The translations under genes and the position numbers were made by a program. This document shows positions 1-5,050 of a DNA stretch of 5,935 bases, piece after piece (positions within the stretch are counted from its first letter, which is position 1; each line of letters starts with the position of its first letter). The stretch is from Hyphomicrobiales bacterium (GTDB lineage: Bacteria > Pseudomonadota > Alphaproteobacteria > Rhizobiales > GCA-2746425). The notes under the pieces were generated by a model. It was given only the letters and a program-made list of their open reading frames with translations, was not told the origin of the DNA and did no database searches. The stretch covers positions 5,501 to 11,435 of the forward strand of contig NVXB01000008.1 in NCBI GenBank assembly GCA_002746425.1, written 5' to 3'.

Positions 1-1
1 T

Positions 2-331
2 GATAATGATGGCGAAGGCAAACATCACGGCCGCAAATATGGTCGCGGCAATCACAATGATGGCGATGGCGATCACCGTGGCGGCAAGTTCGGCAAAAAT
101 GGCCGTGGCATGCAGTTCATGTTCAACCGCGCCGACAGCAATGATGATGGCAAGGTGAGCGAAACCGAATTTGCCGACGCGACATCCATTTTTGTCGACA
201 ATATTGCTGATCGTGCCAACCGCTTTAATGAGCGCATGGGCGACCGCTTCGGTGAACTTGACAAGGACGGCAACGGCCAGATTTCCAAGGAAGAATTTGA
301 AGCTGGTGGTCCTGGTCGCAAACGTAACTAA
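2..331 (+). CDS. EF-hand domain protein, 3' part (5' end outside window)
   Basis: The frame is open to the left edge, so the start and any signal peptide are not seen; 109 residues are visible. Two canonical EF-hand loops are present, DSNDDGKVSETE (visible residues 45-56) and DKDGNGQISKEE (87-98). Both carry the Asp/Asn ligands at loop positions 1, 3 and 5, Gly at 6, a hydrophobic residue at 8 and Glu at 12, so both should bind calcium. The loops start 42 residues apart, a little more than the roughly 36 usual for a paired EF lobe. Visible residues 1-36 are rich in Gly, Asp, His, Lys and Arg and form two imperfect repeats; their start, DNDGEG, resembles the first half of an EF loop without the final Glu. 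Bacterial proteins of this kind are commonly small secreted or periplasmic calcium binders, but location cannot be shown here. An in-frame ATG at 110 exists but is not a likely start, because the repeat upstream is coding-like. Specific function unknown. Confidence 0.85.
   Translation, partial: DNDGEGKHHGRKYGRGNHNDGDGDHRGGKFGKNGRGMQFMFNRADSNDDGKVSETEFADATSIFVDNIADRANRFNERMGDRFGELDKDGNGQISKEEFEAGGPGRKRN
5..109 (+). repeat. Imperfect tandem Gly/His/Asp-rich coding repeat, two units
   Basis: Two adjacent units begin with the same 11 bases, AATGATGGCGA, at 5 and at 56. The first unit is 51 bp (17 codons, NDGEGKHHGRKYGRGNH) and the second 54 bp (18 codons, NDGDGDHRGGKFGKNGRG). Matching residues fall in the same order: NDG, Gly, His, Gly, Lys, an aromatic residue, Gly, Arg and Gly. 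The array may continue left of the window. The composition would suit a flexible, metal-binding linker, which is inference. Confidence 0.6.
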
Positions 332-342
332 GCGACTAAGAC

Positions 343-348
343 TATAAT
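343..348 (+). promoter_or_regulatory. Consensus-like -10 box (TATAAT), weakly supported promoter
   Basis: A perfect TATAAT lies 11 bp after the stop of the EF-hand gene. No convincing -35 hexamer sits 16-18 bp upstream, where the sequence is still coding. If used, transcription would start near 355, just ahead of the hairpin at 362-388, which would then be in a leader for the downstream membrane-protein gene. A chance match is quite possible. Confidence 0.2.
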
Positions 349-361
349 TGGGGTGTAAATT

Positions 362-388
362 CGCCGGGCGGTCTCTCTCCGCCCGGCG
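362..388 (+). terminator. Strong GC hairpin after EF-hand gene, probable terminator without U-tract
   Basis: CGCCGGGCGG (362-371) and CCGCCCGGCG (379-388) are perfect reverse complements around a 7-nt TCTCTCT loop. The hairpin begins 30 bp after the EF-hand stop codon, a usual place for a transcription terminator. No run of T follows it (next bases TGCCCTGTTAG), so it is not a classical intrinsic terminator. It could be a U-less terminator, a 3'-end stabiliser, or a leader structure for the next gene. Confidence 0.6.
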
Positions 389-493
389 TGCCCTGTTAGA
401 AAAGTCCGCTGATAGATTTTGACGAGAATACGTGCTGTTCTACCCACAACAGTTTTTACCAACATTAGCCCCAAGCAACGGGATTGCTCTTTC

Positions 494-1099
494 ATGGTTT
501 CCAGATTTTTGAATGCCCGCTGGTTTATCTGGGGACTTCTTTTTATCCCTGCTATCCCCATGCTGGCTGATGTCATTGGTGCGCAATTCAGCGAACCTGT
601 TGGGCGCTCAATTTATCACCGGCTGTTGCATCCAAGTGGGGAATTTGCCGCCCGATTCATGATTATTGCGATGATGATGACGCCGCTGCGCATGCTGTTT
701 CCCAAAAACAGGTTCTTGGCCTGGATGATGCGCCGCCGCAGGTATTTTGGTGTCGCTGCCTTTGGTTATGCAGCTGCCCATACTGTTTTTTATATTCTGG
801 ATGTTGGAACGCTTGATAAAATACTGGCGGAGCTTTGGGAGACCGGCATTTGGACGGGTTGGCTGGCATTTGCAATCTTTGTACCCCTTGCCATCACCTC
901 GAATGATTATTGTGTTCGTAAACTTGGCCGGGCGTGGAAGATTGTTCAGCGCTGGGTTTATGCCGCAGCAGTTCTGTCGCTGGTTCACTGGATATTTATT
1001 GATCGCGAGTTGGAAGACGCATTGGTCAATTTCCTTCCGCTGGCCGGACTTGAAGCCTACCGCATTTACCGTGTTCGCCGCCGAACAATTACCGCATGA
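494..1099 (+). CDS. MsrQ/YedZ-like ferric-reductase-type membrane haem protein
   Basis: This 201-residue, very hydrophobic protein has about six membrane helices (roughly residues 11-29, 52-68, 84-102, 119-137, 154-170 and 177-190). Its length and landmarks match the MsrQ/YedZ branch of ferric reductase-like domains: MTPLR (62-66), RRYFG (82-86), YAAAH (92-96), PLAITS (131-136) and LGRAW (144-148). MsrQ is an inner-membrane b-haem protein that passes electrons to the periplasmic methionine sulfoxide reductase MsrP. His96 and His165 match two of the family's haem-ligand histidines, but the one expected in the LHR motif is Gln152 (VQRWVY). No msrP lies in the window, so the electron acceptor is unknown. 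I chose the ATG at 494, which has a weak CGGGA before it (479-483) and gives the usual family length. An in-frame TTG at 419 would add 25 residues that are not membrane-like. The family call is firm; a true MsrQ role is uncertain. Confidence 0.8.
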   Translation: MVSRFLNARWFIWGLLFIPAIPMLADVIGAQFSEPVGRSIYHRLLHPSGEFAARFMIIAMMMTPLRMLFPKNRFLAWMMRRRRYFGVAAFGYAAAHTVFYILDVGTLDKILAELWETGIWTGWLAFAIFVPLAITSNDYCVRKLGRAWKIVQRWVYAAAVLSLVHWIFIDRELEDALVNFLPLAGLEAYRIYRVRRRTITA

Positions 1100-1121
1100 T
1101 GGAAATCCCTCAAGCATGATG

Positions 1122-1127
1122 TATAGT
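1122..1127 (+). promoter_or_regulatory. Possible -10 box (TATAGT) for the LacI-type regulator
   Basis: TATAGT lies 31 bp before the regulator start in the 58-bp gap after the membrane-protein gene. With a 17-bp spacer the -35 position (1099-1104, ATGGAA) matches TTGACA at only three of six bases. The box is plausible by position but weak. Co-transcription with the upstream gene is also possible. Confidence 0.25.
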
Positions 1128-1144
1128 TGCGCCTAACTCGGTGG

Positions 1145-1151
1145 AAAAAGG
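1145..1151 (+). promoter_or_regulatory. Ribosome binding site of the LacI-type regulator
   Basis: AAAAAGG ends 6 nt before the ATG at 1158. This supports that start, which also places the helix-turn-helix at the very N-terminus as in the family. Confidence 0.6.
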
Positions 1152-1157
1152 CAGTAC

Positions 1158-2186
1158 ATGGCGCGCAAACCAACATTGCAGCAAGTGGCAGATGCAAGTG
1201 GCCTGAGCATTGCAACGGTTGATCGTGTTTTGAACAATCGCGGCGGTGTGAAGCCGGAAAAAGAGCGTCTGGTCATGGAGTGGGCGCGCAAGCTGCAACT
1301 GGACCGCAATCTGGATCTCAAGCCCACACGTATCTTGCGTGTCGGCGTTGTTATTCAACACAACAGCAACCCTTTTTTTGAGCGTGTGCGCCAAGCGGCC
1401 ATGCGTGCCAATCAAGTATTTTCAATGCACAACATTCAGTTGTCGGTGCATTACTTCGATCTTTTGACCCCGCAAAACACGGCACGGCAGATACGCAAAT
1501 TGGGCGCGCGGCTGGATGGGCTGTTGCTGTCGGTTAATGACACGCCGGAAATCCTGGAAGCTGTGAATGAGGTCAGCGATATAATTCCTGTGCTGTTTTT
1601 CGTAACTGATCTGCCGCACAGCAAACGGGTTGCCTATATCGGGCCAGACAATGAGCGATCCGGGCGGGTGGCTGGCGAATTAATGGGCCGCTATCTGGGA
1701 GAGACTGGCGGGGGAGATGGCGCAAGCGAAATTGTGCTGGTTGCTGGCAGCTTTCAATTGATGGACCAAAAACTGCGCCGCGATGGCTTTGCCGACATTC
1801 TCAAAACCCGTTTTCCGCATTGTAGTATTGTGGCGGAAATCCAGACCCATGAGCAGCTTGGCGCGCTTCGTCAGCAAATATCTGCCCTGCTCAAGCAACG
1901 CCCAAACCTTCGTGGTATCTACAATTTATCGGCAGGCAATCAGCCCATTGCTCAGGCGTTGATTGCGCAAGGACGTGAAAGGTCTGTGACGTTTATTACC
2001 CATGAGCTAACCCCGCAACGCGCTGACTTACTGCGTGATGGTGTGCTTGATGCCATTATCGATCAGGACCCCGAAACTGTCATGCTCGTAGCGATAGAAT
2101 TACTGGCAGATAGGTTTGGCCGCTGGAATGGGCAGAGTGGTGGCCCCTCTACCAGATTCAATTTATTTATTCGTGAAAGTTTATAG
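1158..2186 (+). CDS. LacI-family transcriptional regulator with sugar-binding-protein-like domain
   Basis: This is a 342-residue protein of the usual family length. Residues 6-32 form the LacI-type helix-turn-helix, with TLQQVADASGLSIATVDRVL as the core. Asp22 replaces the common Ser of TVSRVLN, a variant I associate with some alphaproteobacterial members. From about residue 60 a periplasmic-binding-protein fold follows: RVGVVIQHNSNPFF, LDGLLLSVND, YIGPDNERSGRVAGELM, IVLVAGSF, GIYNLSAGN, and near the end ITHELTPQRADLLRDGVLDA. Such domains bind a sugar or sugar derivative and alter DNA binding in the cytoplasm. The linker between the domains lacks the YxPNxxARSL hinge helix that classical LacI members insert into the operator's minor groove. 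Neighbours downstream are an L,D-transpeptidase and then thuA and a thuB-like gene, so control of keto-sugar metabolism is a fair guess (the rhizobial thu locus also has a LacI-type regulator, ThuR). The ligand cannot be read from the sequence. Confidence 0.9.
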   Translation: MARKPTLQQVADASGLSIATVDRVLNNRGGVKPEKERLVMEWARKLQLDRNLDLKPTRILRVGVVIQHNSNPFFERVRQAAMRANQVFSMHNIQLSVHYFDLLTPQNTARQIRKLGARLDGLLLSVNDTPEILEAVNEVSDIIPVLFFVTDLPHSKRVAYIGPDNERSGRVAGELMGRYLGETGGGDGASEIVLVAGSFQLMDQKLRRDGFADILKTRFPHCSIVAEIQTHEQLGALRQQISALLKQRPNLRGIYNLSAGNQPIAQALIAQGRERSVTFITHELTPQRADLLRDGVLDAIIDQDPETVMLVAIELLADRFGRWNGQSGGPSTRFNLFIRESL

Positions 2187-2247
2187 CTAACGATTTCTTG
2201 ATTTGTATGTGTTTATGGTCTTTCTAGATGAGTATGGGTTGCGTAGT

Positions 2248-2254
2248 GGAAGGA
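2248..2254 (+). promoter_or_regulatory. Ribosome binding site deciding a GTG start for the L,D-transpeptidase
   Basis: GGAAGGA ends 6 nt before the in-frame GTG at 2261, a near-ideal Shine-Dalgarno placement. The ATG codons further upstream at 2228 and 2234 have no comparable site, so the GTG is preferred. Confidence 0.65.
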
Positions 2255-2260
2255 CAGTTA

Positions 2261-2944
2261 GTGTCAGATTTCAAATCTCAGATTGATAATGCAAGGTCGA
2301 ATGCGGGCAGAACATCGCGCCGCGCGTTTCTCATTGGTGCCGCCAGTATGGCGCTTGTTGGCTGTTCCGGCTCTTCACAGCGCTGGGGCCAAATGCAAGA
2401 GAGCAACGCTTTTCGCTCGGCCTATGGCCCTTTGCCAAATGAGCCGTATCCAATCCCTGCTGTAGACACCAAGCGCGTGCCGCGCCAGTTCCAGCGCCAA
2501 TTGGTGCATTATCGCGGAGCGGAACCTTACGGCACTGTTGTTGTTGATCCTCGTAATAAACATCTCTATCTCGTGCGCGAAGATGGCATGGCCGTGCGCT
2601 ATGGCGTTGGTGTTGGCCGCGCTGGATTTGAATGGCAGGGCGATGCCAAAATTGGCGCCAAAAAGCCTTGGCCAACATGGACACCTCCCAGTGAGATGAT
2701 CGACCGTCAGCCCGAGCTGGAGCAATACCGCCGCGGCATGGCACCGGGCCTGCAAAACCCGCTGGGCGCACGTGCGCTGTATCTGTATTCCGATGGCCGC
2801 GATACGCTTTATCGTATTCATGGCACCAATGAGCCGTGGAGCATCGGCAAGGCTGTCTCGTCTGGCTGTATCCGCATGTTCAATCAGGATATTATCGATT
2901 TGTATGAACGGGTATCTGTTGGCGCGCGGGTTGTAGTTCTTTAA
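2261..2944 (+). CDS. L,D-transpeptidase (YkuD domain), Tat-exported lipoprotein
   Basis: L,D-transpeptidases build 3-3 crosslinks in peptidoglycan or attach proteins to it, outside the inner membrane. From the GTG start the protein has 227 residues. Residues 19-35, SRRAFLIGAASMALVGC, combine a twin-arginine motif with a lipobox (LVGC), so it is probably exported folded by the Tat system and lipidated at Cys35. Ser at the next position does not signal inner-membrane retention by the E. coli rule. The YkuD domain spans about 90-227, starting YGTVVVDPRNKHLYLV. The active site is HGTNEP (His187) and SSGCIRM (Cys203, the nucleophile); many alphaproteobacterial members have SSGC in place of SHGC. 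The start is chosen on the strong ribosome binding site at 2248-2254; an ATG at 2228 would give 238 residues with a longer pre-Tat tail. It sits 74 bp after the regulator gene and 103 bp before thuA, so it need not share their regulation. The preferred acceptor is unknown. Confidence 0.9.
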   Translation: MSDFKSQIDNARSNAGRTSRRAFLIGAASMALVGCSGSSQRWGQMQESNAFRSAYGPLPNEPYPIPAVDTKRVPRQFQRQLVHYRGAEPYGTVVVDPRNKHLYLVREDGMAVRYGVGVGRAGFEWQGDAKIGAKKPWPTWTPPSEMIDRQPELEQYRRGMAPGLQNPLGARALYLYSDGRDTLYRIHGTNEPWSIGKAVSSGCIRMFNQDIIDLYERVSVGARVVVL

Positions 2945-2952
2945 AGCGCTTT
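2943..2952. promoter_or_regulatory. Candidate LacI-type operator upstream of thuA (AAAGCGCTTT)
   Basis: This is a perfect 10-bp palindrome centred on CG, the form typical of LacI-family operators. In the wider context TTAAAGCGCTTTGA, one more outer pair matches after a single mismatch. It overlaps the transpeptidase stop codon and lies about 95 bp before the thuA start, in the region that should hold the thuAB promoter. It contains no spacer, so it would not form a good terminator hairpin. About six perfect 10-bp palindromes are expected by chance in a window this size, so position and form are the only support. Confidence 0.35.
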
Positions 2953-2984
2953 GAAAAATTGATAAATTTGCCGTAAGTGGGCTT

Positions 2985-2992
2985 GTTCGAAC
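2985..2992. promoter_or_regulatory. Short palindrome GTTCGAAC upstream of thuA
   Basis: This is a perfect 8-bp palindrome, again centred on CG, 56 bp before the thuA start and 42 bp (about four helical turns) centre to centre from AAAGCGCTTT. The flanking bases do not extend the symmetry. It may be a second regulator site, but 8-bp palindromes are common by chance. Confidence 0.2.
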
Positions 2993-3047
2993 GGATAAGT
3001 CTGCGTAATTGTGTCTCGTGATGTAATTTTTGAGCGGGACAGTGATA

Positions 3048-3836
3048 ATGGCAATTCGTACAGTGGTATGGGGCGAGAACGTCCATGATCAGGAAAATGC
3101 AATCGTTCAGGGCATTTATCCTGATGGTATGCATAATTGCATCGCTGCTGGCCTGAACGAAACCGATGCAATTTCCGCCACCTCCGCTGTTATGCAAGAT
3201 CCAGAACATGGCTTGTCTATTGAGCGCTTGGCACAAACCGATGTGTTGGTCTGGTGGGGCCATGCAGCACACGGCGATGTTGATGATGCGATTGTCGAGC
3301 GTGTGCAACAGCGCGTCTGGGAAGGCATGGGCCTGATCGTTCTGCATTCCGGGCATTTTTCCAAGATTTTTCGCAAACTGATGGGCACACCTTGCAGCCT
3401 GACATGGCGTGAGGCCGGGGAGCGTGAGCGCCTTTGGGTGGTTAATCGCGGCCATCCAATTGTGCAGGGTATCGGCCCCTATTTTGAGCTGCCCAATGCG
3501 GAAATGTATGGCGAGCCGTTCACTGTTCCAGAACCGATGGAAACCGTTTTAATCAGCTGGTATGAAGGCGGCGAAGTGTTCCGCTCTGGCCTGACCTATC
3601 AGCGCGGTGCGGGCAAGATTTTCTATTTCCGGCCCGGCCATGAAACCTATCCGATTTTTCACAATGATGATGTGAAACTGATTTTGAAAAATGCCGTCAA
3701 CTGGGCCAATAACCCTGCGAACCCTTGGGCAGATGTAAGCGATGCGCCAAACCGGCCCGCTGACGAAGCGCTAGAACAACCGCTTGAGATTAAAGGCCCA
3801 CGCTTGCACAAAGATGGCGAAGCCGGCCTTCGCTAG
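3048..3836 (+). CDS. thuA: ThuA, trehalose/disaccharide utilisation protein
   Basis: A 262-residue ThuA-family protein (class I glutamine amidotransferase-like fold), complete and of usual length. Recognised stretches are IRTVVWGENVHDQ (3-15), DVLVWWGHAAHGDV (65-78), GMGLIVLHSGHFSKIF (93-108), LMGTPCSLTWREAGERERLW (111-130), GGEVFRSG (174-181) and GKIFYFRPGHETYP (189-202). The position where related amidotransferases hold the nucleophilic Cys is in LHSGH, with Ser101, so it is not a normal amidotransferase; this is usual for ThuA. In Sinorhizobium and Agrobacterium, ThuA acts with ThuB to turn trehalose and other disaccharides into 3-keto derivatives in the cytoplasm. The several conserved His residues could be catalytic or bind metal, which is inference. 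The ATG at 3048 is preferred over an in-frame TTG at 3030, because GGGA (3036-3039) sits 8 nt before it and MAIRTVVWGEN is the usual family start. It is followed after 33 bp by the thuB-like gene, implying one operon. Confidence 0.92.
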   Translation: MAIRTVVWGENVHDQENAIVQGIYPDGMHNCIAAGLNETDAISATSAVMQDPEHGLSIERLAQTDVLVWWGHAAHGDVDDAIVERVQQRVWEGMGLIVLHSGHFSKIFRKLMGTPCSLTWREAGERERLWVVNRGHPIVQGIGPYFELPNAEMYGEPFTVPEPMETVLISWYEGGEVFRSGLTYQRGAGKIFYFRPGHETYPIFHNDDVKLILKNAVNWANNPANPWADVSDAPNRPADEALEQPLEIKGPRLHKDGEAGLR

Positions 3837-3869
3837 TCACAGCCCGCAATTTAAAAAAAGGCTCGTCCA

Positions 3870-4916
3870 ATGCAAAAACTTTTGATCCTTGGTACTGGCG
3901 GCATGGCCCATACGCACGCGGCGGCTTTTGCGGCAATTCCCGACTGCAAAATTGTGGTGGCGGTGGATAATAACCCGGATAACCTGGCGCAATTTTGTGC
4001 TGAGTTTGGTGTTGAGACCCGCTTTAACGATCTTGCAGATGCCATTGCCTGGGGCGAGTTTGATGCCGCGCTAAATGTGACGCCTGATCCCATCCATCAT
4101 CCCACCACCATGGCGTTGATTGCTGCGGGCAAACATGTGTTTTGCGAAAAGCCGTTGGCCGAAACCTATCCACTGGCCAAGGAAATGGCTGATGGCATTG
4201 AGGCCAAGAATCTGGTTGGCATGGTCAATCTGACCTACCGAAATTCTGCTGGCATTCAGCTTGCGCATGAATTGGTGCGTGATGGCGAAATTGGTGAAGT
4301 GCGCCATTTTGAAGCCAGCTATCGCCAGAGCTGGCTGGTGGGCAACCACTGGGGCGACTGGCAAACAGAACAGCGCTGGCTGTGGCGCCTGTCCGAAGCG
4401 CATGGCAGCCTTGGTGTGCTGGGCGATGTCGGCATTCATATTCTGGATTTTGCCGGTTTTGCTGCCAACAGCGAAGTAGCGGAAATTTCCTGCAAGCTGA
4501 AAACCTTTCACAAGGCTGAGAATGATCGCATTGGCGACTATCCGCTGGATGCCAATGACAGTGCCATTATGAATATTGAGCTGAAAAATGGTGCTTTGGG
4601 TGTGATCCATGCCAGCCGTTTTGCCACTGGCTACGCCAATGCGCTCAAGCTGGTTGTGCATGGTACCAAGGGTGCAGTGCGGGTCGATCTGGACCAAAGC
4701 TGGGATCATCTTGATATTTGCCGTGGTGACAATGTGCACACCCAAGCATGGGAGCGCATCAAAGCGCCCGATGTCAAAACCAATTATGCGCGATTTATTG
4801 ATGCGCTGAACAACGGACAAACTCAAGACCCGAGTTTCCGCACAGCGGCCAACTTGCAAAAAGTGCTGGATTTATGTGTTGAATCTGATGGCCTTGGCAA
4901 AACTATTCAAATTTAA
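3870..4916 (+). CDS. thuB: Gfo/Idh/MocA-family NAD(P)-dependent dehydrogenase, probable ThuB
   Basis: This 348-residue oxidoreductase has the two-domain layout of the family. An N-terminal Rossmann fold begins LLILGTGGMAHTHA (4-17), with Asp33 at the end of the second strand, where it suggests preference for NAD(H). The family EKP motif is FCEKPLAETYP (91-101). The catalytic stretch GVLGDVGIHILDFA carries Asp186 and His190, and with Lys94 completes the usual active site. The C-terminal part has the sheet-type segments expected (SAIMNIELKNGALGVIHASRF). Family members oxidise or reduce a sugar hydroxyl or keto group. Next to thuA, the likely role is the ThuB step that makes or uses 3-keto disaccharides such as 3-ketotrehalose. 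The start has AAAGG (3857-3861) 8 nt upstream, and the 33-bp gap after thuA holds no terminator. The thuB symbol rests on context as much as on sequence, because many paralogues of this family exist in these bacteria. Confidence 0.85.
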   Translation: MQKLLILGTGGMAHTHAAAFAAIPDCKIVVAVDNNPDNLAQFCAEFGVETRFNDLADAIAWGEFDAALNVTPDPIHHPTTMALIAAGKHVFCEKPLAETYPLAKEMADGIEAKNLVGMVNLTYRNSAGIQLAHELVRDGEIGEVRHFEASYRQSWLVGNHWGDWQTEQRWLWRLSEAHGSLGVLGDVGIHILDFAGFAANSEVAEISCKLKTFHKAENDRIGDYPLDANDSAIMNIELKNGALGVIHASRFATGYANALKLVVHGTKGAVRVDLDQSWDHLDICRGDNVHTQAWERIKAPDVKTNYARFIDALNNGQTQDPSFRTAANLQKVLDLCVESDGLGKTIQI

Positions 4917-4954
4917 TGGCCACTACCTTCCAGCCCGTGGCAGGCCCTAGGTAA

Positions 4955-4981
4955 AAAATATGGTTAATTTGTTCATATTTT
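4955..4981. repeat. AT-rich inverted repeat in the gap after the thuB-like gene
   Basis: AAAATATG (4955-4962) and CATATTTT (4974-4981) are perfect reverse complements around an 11-nt spacer. This 134-bp gap separates the thuB-like gene from the tail-anchored protein gene and contains nothing else clear. The repeat could be a weak terminator of the thu operon (the arm ends in TTTT, but the stem is nearly all A/T) or a binding site in the next gene's promoter. I could not settle on -35/-10 boxes here. Confidence 0.4.
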
Positions 4982-5050
4982 GCCGCTAGTTTGTTTCCTA
5001 TGGATTGAAAAATCCTGAGTGATTAACAGATTTGGCAAACAGCATCCGCC

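Noticed and set aside
419..493. TTG start that would extend the MsrQ-like protein by 25 residues
   Set aside because: There is no ribosome binding site before it, the added residues are not membrane-like or family-like, and the ATG at 494 gives the normal family length. The TTGACG here also resembles a -35 box, but no -10 follows at a proper distance.
608..1117. - strand open frame opposite the MsrQ-like gene (169 codons)
   Set aside because: The + strand product has coherent membrane helices and family motifs, whereas the - strand product is rich in Asn, Pro and Cys without a domain pattern.
1125..1138. AGTT...AACT inverted repeat as an autoregulatory site for the LacI-type gene
   Set aside because: Only 10 of 14 positions are symmetric and the centre is GC rather than CG; not above chance.
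2198..2226. TTGATT...TTTCTA as a promoter for the transpeptidase gene
   Set aside because: Spacing is right (17 bp), but the -10 match is poor and the region is AT-rich, so it was not called.
3030..3047. TTG start that would extend ThuA by six residues
   Set aside because: The ATG at 3048 has GGGA 8 nt upstream and begins with the usual ThuA N-terminus; the extension removes that spacing.
2892..3455. - strand open frame across the transpeptidase end and the thuA start (187 codons)
   Set aside because: It crosses two well-supported + strand genes and their gap, and its product is His/Cys/Ala-rich without motifs; it is a shadow frame.
4071..4859. Long - strand open frame opposite the thuB-like gene (262 codons)
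   Set aside because: It lies wholly inside a gene with clear Gfo/Idh/MocA motifs, its translation shows no recognisable domain, and long antisense frames are expected opposite genes of this composition.
4919..4941. Possible thu-operon terminator from GCCAC and GTGGC arms
   Set aside because: Only a 5-bp stem with a 13-nt loop, and no T-run; too weak to call.
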